From contig CAZWGA010000009.1 in assembly GCA_964633285.1 (NCBI GenBank), positions 67,311 to 131,310 of the forward strand: a stretch of 64,000 bases of DNA, in the 5' to 3' direction. The stretch is from 20CM-2-55-15 sp964633285. Its GTDB lineage: Bacteria > Acidobacteriota > Terriglobia > 20CM-2-55-15. Position numbers and translations under genes: made by a program. Positions 17,455 through 25,787 of this stretch are shown piece by piece. Within the stretch, counting starts at the first letter, position 1. The number at the start of each line of letters is the position of its first letter. Under the pieces are notes generated by a model. That model was given only the letters and a program-made list of their open reading frames with translations. It ran no database searches and was not told where the DNA came from.

Positions 17455-18890
17455 CGGAACACTCCCACTTTGACATTACGGAATCGCGCCGGTGATGCCC
17501 CGTGACCGGTGCCCATTGTTTGCATCGGCTCGCCCTTGCCGCAATTCGGCGTTCCCCACAGCACCCAATGCTTCGCGTTTGAGACAGCGTCGCACGAATT
17601 CCAGAAGTCGGGTGTGATACCTGCATAGGTACAGTTCTTCAGCAGCCGGCCGCGTTTACCCTTCCTGATCTCATAACCGATTTCCGTGCCAAACTGAAAA
17701 TTGAGGCGCATGTCATCGATACTCCACGAGCGGTTCGTTTCCATGTAAATCCCGTCATCGGTATCGGCGATCAAATCATCGAATTCCCACGTGCCCGGTT
17801 CAATCGACACATTCGTCATCCGGATGAGCGGAATCCGATTCCAGCCATCGGCGCGCATGCATCCGTTGCTCTGCAGGCCCAGTTTCGAGGCAGTCTCCCG
17901 CGACATCAGGTAACCGGTAAATTGCCCGCTACGGACGAGCGGCGTGCTCGATGCCGGTACGCCTTCGTCATCCCAGCCAAAGGTCCCGAGGCCGGTCGGG
18001 CGAAGGCTGTCGGCAGTGAGATTGACGCAATCGGATCCATACTTGAAGTTGTTCCGCTTGTCCGTCGTCAAAAAGCTGCGCCCCGCAAATGCGGCTTCTG
18101 TTCCAAAGACACGATCCAGTTCGGTTGGGTGGCCGCAGGATTCATGAATCTGCAGCGCGAGTTGAGAGCTGTCGAGAATCAGAGTTGTCTCCGCGCTCGG
18201 ACAAAGATCCGCCGACAGCAGCGCCACAGCCTCTTCGGCAACGCGTTCGGCATTGCCCGGAAAATCCGCGTCTCGCACATACTCCCAGCCGCCTGTTCCC
18301 TGATACCGGAATGAATTCGGATGTGAGCGGACCTGGACTTCCGTATCGTTGACCGCCGTCGCTGCGATCGCTCCGCCGGATTCGAAGATCGTCTGTTCGA
18401 CAAAAGCTCCGTCGCTATTAGCGAACACCTTATCATTGCGAACCGCGATGATGTTTCCTTCAGACACCTTCACACCGGCATTGCGCCGGATAATCTCGTC
18501 GGCTTGAAAAAGAAGGTTGAGTTTTTGCTCCAGAGAAATGGCGAATGGATCGATTCGAATCGGCGTCGTGTACTTTCCAGTGCTCGTGACAGGCACACCC
18601 AGATCCACGCGCTCGCCGGGAACGAGCGCGCTCGCTTTGGCGATGCGCAGAGCGAGTGCTGTAACTCTTTCGATCTCGCTTTTGCTGACATACGCACTTG
18701 AAGCAAAGCCCCATGCGTCTCCCAGCAGGACACGAACTCCAAACCCCTGGCTGTCTGAATCGCCGATGCCGTCAACGTTTCCGTTCTTGACACTGGCAAC
18801 CTGCTCGCGCCTTGTGACGATCCGGATGTCCGCGTAGCGCGCGCCACCCTGACGCGCGACGTTGAGAGCATGCGCTGCGAAATCATTCAT
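17451..18890 (-). CDS. tldD: TldD zinc metalloprotease
   Basis: A 479-aa member of the TldD family with the catalytic motif HESCGHPTELD (about residue 250; HExxxH) and the flanking substrate-cleft sequences EQTIFESGG and GSDCVNLTADS. It should form a heterodimeric peptidase with the downstream TldE, cleaving unfolded or small peptides in a sequestered cavity. It is the first gene of a five-gene minus-strand unit that continues to the membrane protein at 14000. It is 47 nt from the end of the beta-CASP gene upstream, so read-through from there is possible. Confidence 0.93.
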   Translation of the reverse strand: MNDFAAHALNVARQGGARYADIRIVTRREQVASVKNGNVDGIGDSDSQGFGVRVLLGDAWGFASSAYVSKSEIERVTALALRIAKASALVPGERVDLGVPVTSTGKYTTPIRIDPFAISLEQKLNLLFQADEIIRRNAGVKVSEGNIIAVRNDKVFANSDGAFVEQTIFESGGAIAATAVNDTEVQVRSHPNSFRYQGTGGWEYVRDADFPGNAERVAEEAVALLSADLCPSAETTLILDSSQLALQIHESCGHPTELDRVFGTEAAFAGRSFLTTDKRNNFKYGSDCVNLTADSLRPTGLGTFGWDDEGVPASSTPLVRSGQFTGYLMSRETASKLGLQSNGCMRADGWNRIPLIRMTNVSIEPGTWEFDDLIADTDDGIYMETNRSWSIDDMRLNFQFGTEIGYEIRKGKRGRLLKNCTYAGITPDFWNSCDAVSNAKHWVLWGTPNCGKGEPMQTMGTGHGASPARFRNVKVGVFR

Positions 18891-18937
18891 CGGTTGATTG
18901 TACCCGAGGACATCGGGAGACCATTCGCCGGGAATTC

Positions 18938-20335
18938 TCAGATCTCATAGCTCTGCAAATACTCCGGCGTCTCCACATGCCAGTTCCTGTTCGCCGACAC
19001 GATATGCTGCTTCATCGCGTCGACCGCTTTGGGTTCGCCGTGGACCAAAAACGTCTTCCTGGGCGGCTTCTTGAATCCGGAGAGCCATCGCAGGATTTCA
19101 CTGTAATCACCGTGTGCCGAAAAACTGTCGATCGTGTGAATCGCGGCTCGCACCGGATAATCGACTCCGAAGATCCGGATCTCGCGTGCTCCCTCCGAGA
19201 GCAGACGCCCGCGCGTTCCGTATGCCTGAAAACCAACGAAAACGACCGCATTCCTTTCGTCAGGCAGCCGTTGAATCAAATGATGCAGGATGCGGCCGCC
19301 CGTTGCCATGCCATTGGCTGAAATGATGATCGAAGGAAATCGATGTTCGTTGATCGCCTTGGACTCTTCCACAGTACGGGAGAAATGCACACGCTGCGTA
19401 TTCAGCGGATGCCCTCCTGCTTTCTCCAGTTGCACCATCTCAAGGTCGTGCTCTTCGACATGTTTCCGGAATATCTCAACCGCATCCACGGCCATCGGGC
19501 TATCGACATAGACCGGCAAAACCGGAATCTGGTTCTCGCTCTCCAGTTCGCGCAATACGTAAAGCAGTTCCTGCGCGCGGCCGATGGCGAAGGAAGGGAT
19601 AAGTACAGTGCCGCCACGGTTGGCTGTGGCGATCACGACGTCTCGCAGTTGGCCCTTGCCGCTCTTCCCGTTCTTATCCGTGTGAAGGCGATTGCCGTAT
19701 GTCGATTCAAGAACGAGATAGTCCGCTTCGGCAACGGGCGTTGGATCGAAAATGATCGGCTGATCGTACCGTCCGATATCGCCGGTAAACAGAATCGTCT
19801 TTTGAGATGAGTTGATTCCTTCGTGGAAACGGACAAAAGCGGAGCCAAGAATATGGCCTGCCGGCATGAGATCGAAGCTCAAGTCCGGCGAAAGGCTCGT
19901 AACGTCTCCGTACTTCACGCTTCGCAACAGATCGAGCGACCTCATTGCGTCTTCGATGGTGTAGAGCGGTAACGCCGGCTTGTGCTTCGAGAGCTGATGC
20001 TTATTCCGGAAGCGCGCTTCTTCCTCTTGAAGGTGTCCGGCGTCGGGCAGCAGAATGCGGGCCAGATCCGCTGTAGCCGGAGTAGCGTAAATCGGGCCCT
20101 TGAAGCCATGAGCCACGAATCGCGGCAGGTATCCGGTGTGGTCGATGTGGGCGTGCGTCAGAACGATCGCATCCACCTTTGCCGGATCGATCTGGGGAGC
20201 TTCCCAGTTTCGAAGCCTTAACTGTTTGGGCCCCTGGAAGAGACCGCAGTCGAGAAGAATTCTCCGATCGCGCGTTTCCAGAAGAAACTTCGATCCGGTG
20301 ACCGTCTGCGTTGCTCCCAGAAAAGTCAGCTTCAT
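18938..20335 (-). CDS. MBL-fold beta-CASP ribonuclease (CPSF73-like)
   Basis: A 465-aa metallo-beta-lactamase with the zinc motif HAHIDH (His61, His63, Asp65, His66), further ligands in the GH of MPAGHILGSA and in FTGDIGR, an inserted beta-CASP domain (LIPSFAIGRAQELL) and a C-terminal RMMBL segment ending FLVHGEP. It belongs to the bacterial/archaeal relatives of CPSF73, which are RNA endo/exonucleases. It is 31 nt downstream of hicA on the same strand. Identification to family is firm; the RNA target is unknown. Confidence 0.92.
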   Translation of the reverse strand: MKLTFLGATQTVTGSKFLLETRDRRILLDCGLFQGPKQLRLRNWEAPQIDPAKVDAIVLTHAHIDHTGYLPRFVAHGFKGPIYATPATADLARILLPDAGHLQEEEARFRNKHQLSKHKPALPLYTIEDAMRSLDLLRSVKYGDVTSLSPDLSFDLMPAGHILGSAFVRFHEGINSSQKTILFTGDIGRYDQPIIFDPTPVAEADYLVLESTYGNRLHTDKNGKSGKGQLRDVVIATANRGGTVLIPSFAIGRAQELLYVLRELESENQIPVLPVYVDSPMAVDAVEIFRKHVEEHDLEMVQLEKAGGHPLNTQRVHFSRTVEESKAINEHRFPSIIISANGMATGGRILHHLIQRLPDERNAVVFVGFQAYGTRGRLLSEGAREIRIFGVDYPVRAAIHTIDSFSAHGDYSEILRWLSGFKKPPRKTFLVHGEPKAVDAMKQHIVSANRNWHVETPEYLQSYEI

Positions 20336-20366
20336 AATGATTAAAAACTGCGGTCAATTAGCTGGT

Positions 20367-20597
20367 CTATTTGTTCTTGAGCAAATCAAAATACCGTTCC
20401 CGAGTCATCCCTGCGGTGCGCAGCAGATTCTTAATGATAAACACAGGAACGGCGGAATACATCGGGATGACGATAGGGCGCTTTATGTTCGGTTTCGTGT
20501 AGATCAGATGATCGCCCTTTTGGCGATCGAGCTTGAAACCGTCGATCTCGAATACTTTTACGAGCGTTTGGTAGGAGACGGGCTTGATCGCCGGCAT
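20367..20597 (-). CDS. hicA: HicA-type mRNA interferase toxin
   Basis: A 76-aa protein with the HicA dsRBD-like fold pattern: an N-terminal helix (YQTLVKVFEIDGF), a basic loop, and the catalytic-type histidine His30 in GDHLIYTKP, followed by the C-terminal helix with a late AGMTRERYFDLL segment. HicA toxins cleave mRNA without the ribosome and are blocked by HicB. It lies 4 nt downstream of hicB. The order antitoxin-then-toxin is the less common arrangement for this family. Confidence 0.85.
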   Translation of the reverse strand: MPAIKPVSYQTLVKVFEIDGFKLDRQKGDHLIYTKPNIKRPIVIPMYSAVPVFIIKNLLRTAGMTRERYFDLLKNK

Positions 20598-20601
20598 CGA
20601 A

Positions 20602-20868
20602 TCACAAGCGCATTGTTACTCGATCCGAGCCTACGAATTCGGGAGCCTTCCATTCCGTACCGAGGCGCTGATAGCCGGCCTCTTCGAGGATCTCATCCAA
20701 TGTGCCTTTGTCCGCGGCGGCTTCGAGGAATCCGCGCACAGCATCCTGGATGTTTGCACGGGCCTTCTCCTGAGTCTCGCCGCAGCTTGATACATCGAGT
20801 TCAGGAACGTGCGCCACGTAGGTGTCGCCTTCCCGGAACAAATGAACCGTAAATGACAGGTTGTGCAT
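20602..20868 (-). CDS. hicB: HicB-type antitoxin
   Basis: An 88-aa protein with the HicB partial RNase H-like fold: FTVHLFREGDTYVAHVPELD, then SSCGETQEKARANIQDAV. It should bind and neutralise HicA. No C-terminal HTH or ribbon-helix-helix region is evident, so autoregulation is uncertain. An AGGAGG ribosome-binding site 8 nt upstream of the ATG is contained in a small hairpin (CCTC-TTAG-GAGG, about 20880-20893), which could limit translation; this is a weak inference. Confidence 0.85.
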   Translation of the reverse strand: MHNLSFTVHLFREGDTYVAHVPELDVSSCGETQEKARANIQDAVRGFLEAAADKGTLDEILEEAGYQRLGTEWKAPEFVGSDRVTMRL

Positions 20869-20988
20869 CAGGAATACCTCCTAAGAGGATACCGCACGCC
20901 TGAATCCTAACAAACATGCGGTGCCCGCTATGGTCACCAAGAGTAAGACCAAAGAAATCGAACTTCCAGTTTCTAACGGCTTGCGCAG

Positions 20989-21477
20989 TCACCGGCCGTT
21001 TGCAGGTTCGTGTCCGAGCGTGTTTCCCTGAATGGCTTCGCGCAAGCGTGCGTCTCGCTCAACCAGAGCTTCCAGAATCTGAAGCGACTTGCCAATGAGT
21101 TCGTGACTCCGATCAGGATCAATCCAGCGACCATTAAACTTGCCGCCATGATATAGGTTATTCCGCACTCGACGAATGTGACCGAACAGAACCTGTGCAG
21201 ACCGGCAGTCGTTGGGGACCTCCTCCCAGTGAACGGCATCATCGACCCAAACCTGGCGTTTCGGAGGTTGCTCCAAGATGTATTGTCTCGCCGAGACAAC
21301 TGACTCCTCATCCACTGACATGATTTGACAGCCGATCTCGTTCACAAATCGATCCCACGCGGGCGCTGCTTGTCCGCTACGTCCCGCCTTTCCATACCCC
21401 ATTGCCTTCAGGGCATATTCGTACTGTGCGAACAACCTGAAGAAGCTAAACGCAAGTTGATCAAGATCTCTTCTCAT
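20989..21477 (-). CDS. Putative HEPN-domain protein
   Basis: This 162-aa mostly helical protein carries RNNLYH at residues 105-110 within IRRVRNNLYHGGKF, which fits the RNxxxH active-site motif of HEPN ribonucleases and toxins. The N-terminal helix (LDQLAFSFFRLFAQYEYALKA) and the helical segment after the motif fit the four-helix HEPN fold. No nucleotidyltransferase (MNT) partner is adjacent; instead hicB and hicA follow on the same strand 120 nt away. It may be an RNase toxin, an accessory to the HicBA module, or an independent defence gene. I infer the family from the motif only. Confidence 0.6.
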   Translation of the reverse strand: MRRDLDQLAFSFFRLFAQYEYALKAMGYGKAGRSGQAAPAWDRFVNEIGCQIMSVDEESVVSARQYILEQPPKRQVWVDDAVHWEEVPNDCRSAQVLFGHIRRVRNNLYHGGKFNGRWIDPDRSHELIGKSLQILEALVERDARLREAIQGNTLGHEPANGR

Positions 21478-21502
21478 AGCAACAGCTACCGCCTAACCGC
21501 TT

Positions 21503-21585
21503 CCCGAGATTACGCCGCTTGCCGCTTTTTGGATCTTTCTTGCGCGCATACAACCGAACTCTCCGGACGGAAGCTTGCGAATCAT
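21503..21585 (-). pseudogene. Frameshifted and truncated small basic protein (KLPSGE family)
   Basis: A strong GGAGGAGG ribosome-binding site precedes an ATG at 21585 that reads MIRKLPSGEF and then goes out of frame. Shifting by one base after that (one base missing near 21556-21554) restores LYARKKDPKSGKRRNLG, a continuation that fits short basic proteins of the pattern KLPSGEYRLYSRKK-x-P-x-T-G-KRRNLG that I recall from similar genomes. After NLG the similarity ends abruptly and the HEPN gene starts. So the copy appears to have lost one base and its 3' end. A sequencing error could explain the frameshift but not the truncation. Confidence 0.5.
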
Positions 21586-21634
21586 GGCGAACCTCCTCCA
21601 TTCCTTATGGTCCACCCAGGATCCGCTTATGACA

Positions 21635-21865
21635 CTACTTGCGGGTGTAGATGATTCGCTTCGTACCGCCTTCGCAGCTTCCCACAACCGTTTCTGTTTT
21701 GACTTCTTCCGGCGTGACGATCTTGAGTTCGTAATTCTTGACGCCTTTGGCATCGATCTTCGCGGCAATTTCCATCTTCAATTCCTCACAACTCTTTTTT
21801 TCCGCGTAGGCGTCAAGCGACAGAACTGTGAGAAAAATCGCAGTCATCGTCAGTAATTGCTTCAT
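21635..21865 (-). CDS. Secreted DUF1161 family protein
   Basis: A 76-aa protein with a signal peptide (MKQLLTMTAIFLTVLSLDAYA) and a DUF1161-type mature region: SCEELKMEIAAKIDAKGVKNY, then VVGSCEGGTKRIIYTR. The two cysteines of the mature domain (in KSCEE and GSCEGG) probably form a disulfide in the periplasm. The function of the family is unknown. An AGGAGGG ribosome-binding site lies upstream of the ATG. It diverges from the DUF1801 gene at 21952. Confidence 0.8.
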   Translation of the reverse strand: MKQLLTMTAIFLTVLSLDAYAEKKSCEELKMEIAAKIDAKGVKNYELKIVTPEEVKTETVVGSCEGGTKRIIYTRK

Positions 21866-21951
21866 GTGTCCCCTCCTGTTTGTGTTTCTCCTCTCCCGAT
21901 CCGAGCTTCATAGATTGACGGAGTGATGTATCTTACCAGCGAGGAGAATGC

Positions 21952-22368
21952 ATGGCCGAACTAAAGACAAAAGCAACAGCGGCGTCCGTTGATAAATTCA
22001 TCAAGTCGATTGAATCCGAACAAGTGCGCGACGACTGCCGGACCATCGCGGGCCTTATGGAGAAAGCCACGAAATCGAAACCGAAGATGTGGGGACCCAG
22101 CATCGTCGGCTTCGGGAGCCGCAAGTACAAGTATCCCGATGGCCGTGAAATGGATTGGATGATGATTGCGTTCTCTCCGAGGAAGAAGAACATCACGCTC
22201 TACGTTCTGAATGGACGTGATGAGCAGAGGCAGCTTCTCGATCAACTCGGCAAGCATTCCACCGGCAAGGGCTGCTTGTATATCAACAAACTTTCTGATG
22301 TTCATTTGCCGACGTTGAAGAAAATCATCAAGGTCTCGGTCGATGGCATGAAGAAAACGCAAGGCTGA
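21952..22368 (+). CDS. DUF1801 family protein
   Basis: A 138-aa cytoplasmic protein of the DUF1801 (YdhG-like) type. Characteristic pieces are a helical N-terminus, KPKMWGPSIVGFGSRKYKY with a PDGREMDWMMIAFSPRKKNITLYV strand pair, GKHSTGKGCLYINKLSDV, and a final helix. The ATG has GAGGAG 7 nt upstream. Family members have no well established activity. It is followed 67 nt later by the lactate permease gene on the same strand, but nothing suggests a shared role. Confidence 0.8.
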   Translation: MAELKTKATAASVDKFIKSIESEQVRDDCRTIAGLMEKATKSKPKMWGPSIVGFGSRKYKYPDGREMDWMMIAFSPRKKNITLYVLNGRDEQRQLLDQLGKHSTGKGCLYINKLSDVHLPTLKKIIKVSVDGMKKTQG

Positions 22369-22435
22369 AATCCCGCTTCAGCGCCGAGCAAAAACCACAA
22401 AAAACTTCCGGAAGTCTGTGCTATTGTTCCCCGCC

Positions 22436-24052
22436 ATGTGGCAACAAAATTACACACCCGTGGGGAACAGCCTTGTTCTGTCGGCGCTGGTAGCGGCGCT
22501 TCCCATCGTTGTTCTTCTGTTTCTGATCGGCATCATTCGCAAGCCGGCATGGATGGCTTCTCTCGCCGGCCTGGGCGCAACGATGATCCTGGCTGCCGGA
22601 GTCTATGGCATGCCCCTGAACATGCTGGCCTCGTCAGTCTTCTATGGGGCGGCATTCGGTTTGTTCCCGATTGGATGGGTGGTGTTTTCCGCCATTCTGC
22701 TTTACCGCATCATGCAGGAGAGCGGAAAGTTTGATGTGCTGAAAGATTCCGTCGGGCACCTCACCGATGACGGCCGCCTTCAAATGATGCTCGTTGCATT
22801 TGCCTTCGGCGCTTTCATCGAAGGCTGTGCGGGCTTCGGAACGCCGGTCGCTGTTGCCGCGACAATGCTTACGGGTCTTGGATTTTCTCCGTTCCTTTCC
22901 GCTGGAGTCTGTTTGCTGGCGAACACGGCTCCCGTCGCTTTCGGGTCGATCGCGACCCCGATTCTCACGCTGAGCCGCACGACGGGCCTGCCTCTGCAGC
23001 GGCTAAGCGCCGGAGTCGGCCGCATTTGCGCACCCATTTCTCTTTTTATTCCCGCTTACATGATTGCAGTCATGTGCGGATGGGCAGGACTCCGCGGAGT
23101 GCTGCCCGCTGCCGCCGTTTGCGGGTTGGCATTTGCCGGGACTCAATTTGCGATTTCGAATTTCGTGGGTCCCGAGCTCACGGACGTTCTGGCCTCGATG
23201 GCGGCCATGGGCGGTCTCTTCGTTCTATTCAAGTTCTGGAAGCCGCGCGACAAATTTGATTTCGGCCACATGCCTCCCGGAAAAGTTGTTCACAAAAGCC
23301 GTGACATCGCAATTGCATGGGCTCCTTACATGATCCTGGTTGTCCTGGTTTTGTTATGGGGCTATCCGGCATTCAAAGCCAGACTCGACAAATTCGCGAT
23401 ACCCATTCAATGGCCCGGTCTCCACAACCTCGTGCAGCAGGTGCCGCCTGTAGTCGCGCAGCCCGCCAAATATGCGGCCGTGTACAACTTTCAATGGCTG
23501 TCCGCGTCAGGAACGGCATGTCTCCTAACCGCAATACTGGCGGCGTTCGTTGTAGGATTGAGCCCGTCGAGGTTCTTCCAGGTTCTCGGCAGAACCATCA
23601 AGCAGCTCGCTCTAGCCGAAATGACACTCGCGGCTGTGCTGGCTCTCGCTTACGTGATGAATTATTCAGGCGCGACTGGAACCCTGGGTCTGGCGTTCGC
23701 CGCCACCGGTGTGATGTTCCCGCTGTTCAGTTCGGTCCTCGGATCGCTGGGAGTCTTTCTGACTGGAAGCGACACTTCTGCAAATGCGCTGTTCGGTACT
23801 CTTCAGGAAGTCACCGCTAATAAACTTGGGATGAATCCCGTGCTCATGGCTGCCGGAAACTCCGCGGGCGGCGTCATGGGAAAGATGATCAGCCTCACCA
23901 GTATTGCCGTCGCCGCCGCCGCGACTTCGATGAAGCGGGAAGACGAAGGCCGGCTCTTCGGCTTCACGCTCAAGCACAGCATCTTCCTGACGTTTGTCAT
24001 TGGTCTCGTCGTCATGTTCTACGCTTATGTGGCCCCACAGCTCGCGCCGTAG
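22436..24052 (+). CDS. lctP: L-lactate permease (LctP family)
   Basis: A 538-aa, 12-14-helix transporter. The start MWQQNYTPVGN at 22436 fits the family; a GTG at 22418 would add six unsupported residues. Conserved LctP segments include RIMQESGKFDVLKDSV, the loop AFIEGCAGFGTPVAVAA, TPILTLSRTTGLPL and GSDTSANALFGTLQ. It should import lactate (and glycolate-like acids) with protons. No lactate dehydrogenase or LldR regulator gene is next to it. No clear Shine-Dalgarno sequence is visible. Confidence 0.93.
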   Translation: MWQQNYTPVGNSLVLSALVAALPIVVLLFLIGIIRKPAWMASLAGLGATMILAAGVYGMPLNMLASSVFYGAAFGLFPIGWVVFSAILLYRIMQESGKFDVLKDSVGHLTDDGRLQMMLVAFAFGAFIEGCAGFGTPVAVAATMLTGLGFSPFLSAGVCLLANTAPVAFGSIATPILTLSRTTGLPLQRLSAGVGRICAPISLFIPAYMIAVMCGWAGLRGVLPAAAVCGLAFAGTQFAISNFVGPELTDVLASMAAMGGLFVLFKFWKPRDKFDFGHMPPGKVVHKSRDIAIAWAPYMILVVLVLLWGYPAFKARLDKFAIPIQWPGLHNLVQQVPPVVAQPAKYAAVYNFQWLSASGTACLLTAILAAFVVGLSPSRFFQVLGRTIKQLALAEMTLAAVLALAYVMNYSGATGTLGLAFAATGVMFPLFSSVLGSLGVFLTGSDTSANALFGTLQEVTANKLGMNPVLMAAGNSAGGVMGKMISLTSIAVAAAATSMKREDEGRLFGFTLKHSIFLTFVIGLVVMFYAYVAPQLAP

Positions 24053-24067
24053 AATTCTCTGGCGGGT

Positions 24068-24571
24068 TCAGGCGGCCAGATCTTCTTCCGAATAGACAGC
24101 CTCGGCGCCGGACGACTTGAACACGCGGAGAGCCCGATCGCGCCGCAGTTCATCGTCGCTGTGGACCGCAATCAAGATCGCGCCATGCCGAATTCTTTTG
24201 CCCACACGCCGGGCAACGCTCTCCGGCAATCCGATCGACGCGAGCGCGCCTGTACCGCCCGCAAGTCCTCCGACCACGCCACCGACAGCAGCGCCTCCAA
24301 TGGCAGCGATCACAGGCCCGGCAATTGCCAGGGGACCAAGGACCGGCACCGAGAGAACCGTCAAACCCGCAAGCGCTCCGAGCGCCCCGCCCACCAATCC
24401 ACCTTTCTCCGCATCGCGAATCGCGTTTTCCTTCATCGAGATGTTTTTCGTTTCTTTTCCATTCATCAGGACGGAAACCTCAGATGCCTTGAAACCCAGG
24501 TTTCGCAAATGCGTCAAGATGTCGTTTGCCTGAGTCTCCGTCGAGGCAAGACCATAAACTGTGTTTTCCAT
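24068..24571 (-). CDS. Glycine-zipper protein with general-stress (YflT/DUF3341-like) N-terminus
   Basis: A 167-aa protein. The N-terminal 50 residues (TVYGLASTETQANDILTHL, then VSVLMNGKE) resemble the YflT/ActD-type alpha-beta domain; a glycine/alanine-rich hydrophobic zipper (about 57-110, GGALGALAGL..., AAVGGVVGGLAGG) follows, and a second small alpha-beta region (ILIAVHSDDELRRDRALRVF) closes it. The start at 24571 is preferred because GGAGA lies upstream; the longer frame to 24604 is not supported. It is probably membrane-associated; the function is unknown. Confidence 0.7.
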   Translation of the reverse strand: MENTVYGLASTETQANDILTHLRNLGFKASEVSVLMNGKETKNISMKENAIRDAEKGGLVGGALGALAGLTVLSVPVLGPLAIAGPVIAAIGGAAVGGVVGGLAGGTGALASIGLPESVARRVGKRIRHGAILIAVHSDDELRRDRALRVFKSSGAEAVYSEEDLAA

Positions 24572-24746
24572 AAACGTCTCCACAAGACATCGCCCAAGCG
24601 CCACAGGACCTATGGGCTTGGACGCAGCTCATTGAATGTCGGGTTTAGGTTCTAATTACGGTGCAATTGGCGGGCCGTTGTTGTTTCAATTCGGTGTTGG
24701 ATCTCACAACGAAGAAATCACCGCAAAAACCGGGTCGAAATTCCTG

Positions 24747-25787
24747 CTACCGGGTGCTTTGTTTCCGTTGCAACTCGTCTTCGATGACGTCTTTGAGTTC
24801 CGAATACGGCTGGTTTCCACCGAGAAGACGTCCATTAATAAATGTCGCCGGCGTGCCGCTGACTCCGGCGCGGGCGCCGTCCTGGATATCCTTCTGGATT
24901 GCCGCAACCTGTTTACCGGAATCCAGACATTGATTGAATTTCGAAGTATCCAGCTTCAGATCCACTGCACGTTGTTTGAGGTCCGCGATACTGAGCTCCT
25001 GCTGATTGCCGAACATCGAATCGTGAAATTCCCAGAACTTCTGTTGTTCAAAGGCACAGAGAGAGGCTTCCGCGGCTTTCTGGGCATGAGGATGGATTTG
25101 GGTGAGTGGGAATTGCCGGTAAACGATGCGGACCTTGTCCGCGTAGTTTTTTTCAACCTGCTTGAGCGTGGGAAAGAGGCCGCCACAATAGGGACACTCG
25201 AAATCGGAAAACTCGACAATGACCACGGGAGCCGCTGCGGGACCCTTTGACGGAAAACCCGCCGTTACAATGTCGGCGCGGAGTGGTTCCAGATAGGATT
25301 TGTATCCAAAGTCCTTTTTAAGGCGCGTGATCAGCGTATCGTAATATCGCCGGCGGCTCTGTTCGGTCATGTAGGCCTTGACCTGCGGCAATGCCTGCGC
25401 TTTCGGAATGGGGATTTGCTGCTTGTTCGCTTCGTAGAACCGGTCCACCTCTTCGTCACTGGGTACATCCACGTTACTTTCAACTTCGGCTTCAAGAAGC
25501 TGTTGTTTCGTTTTTCCTTCTTTTGCCGCTTCAGCCTCGATCAGCCTCTCCGCCACCATGTTCTCAAGAACTTTGGTCAGCGCCTCCTGCTTGTCGTGCG
25601 CCAGCGTCGCTTCATTTTGGAGCCTTTTGGTCTCGAGGCTCTGGAGTTCCCCTGCTGCGGCTTGATTCAGCTCGTCGGTGGTAATCGTTTTTCCATTGAC
25701 CACGGCCACGCGGCCTGTTGTCGATTGAGCTGCCGACACGCCGGCAAAAGTCACGAAGATCAATACAAACCATTTCATTCGTCTCAC
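24747..25787 (-). CDS. Secreted SurA-N-like / DsbA-like fusion protein (CPYC thioredoxin fold)
   Basis: A 346-aa protein with a signal peptide, an N-terminal SurA/trigger-factor-like helical region (about 25-165: VNGKTITTDELNQAA, VLENMVAERLIEAEA) and a C-terminal DsbA-type thioredoxin domain with CPYC at 198-201, FRQFPL-like YRQFPLTQIHPHA and cis-Pro loop GVSGTPATFING. It is probably a periplasmic oxidoreductase or disulfide isomerase with a built-in chaperone arm. The GTG start at 25787 overlaps the ABC ATPase stop (GTGA) and has AAGGAG 7 nt upstream, so it is preferred over the ATG at 25778. It is the last gene of the exporter operon. Confidence 0.85.
   Translation of the reverse strand: MRRMKWFVLIFVTFAGVSAAQSTTGRVAVVNGKTITTDELNQAAAGELQSLETKRLQNEATLAHDKQEALTKVLENMVAERLIEAEAAKEGKTKQQLLEAEVESNVDVPSDEEVDRFYEANKQQIPIPKAQALPQVKAYMTEQSRRRYYDTLITRLKKDFGYKSYLEPLRADIVTAGFPSKGPAAAPVVIVEFSDFECPYCGGLFPTLKQVEKNYADKVRIVYRQFPLTQIHPHAQKAAEASLCAFEQQKFWEFHDSMFGNQQELSIADLKQRAVDLKLDTSKFNQCLDSGKQVAAIQKDIQDGARAGVSGTPATFINGRLLGGNQPYSELKDVIEDELQRKQSTR

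Noticed and set aside
21493..21768. Minus-strand 91-aa ORF
   Set aside because: Its N-terminal part overlaps the well-supported DUF1161 gene out of frame; only the part from the ATG at 21585 has a ribosome-binding site, and that is described as a frameshifted gene.
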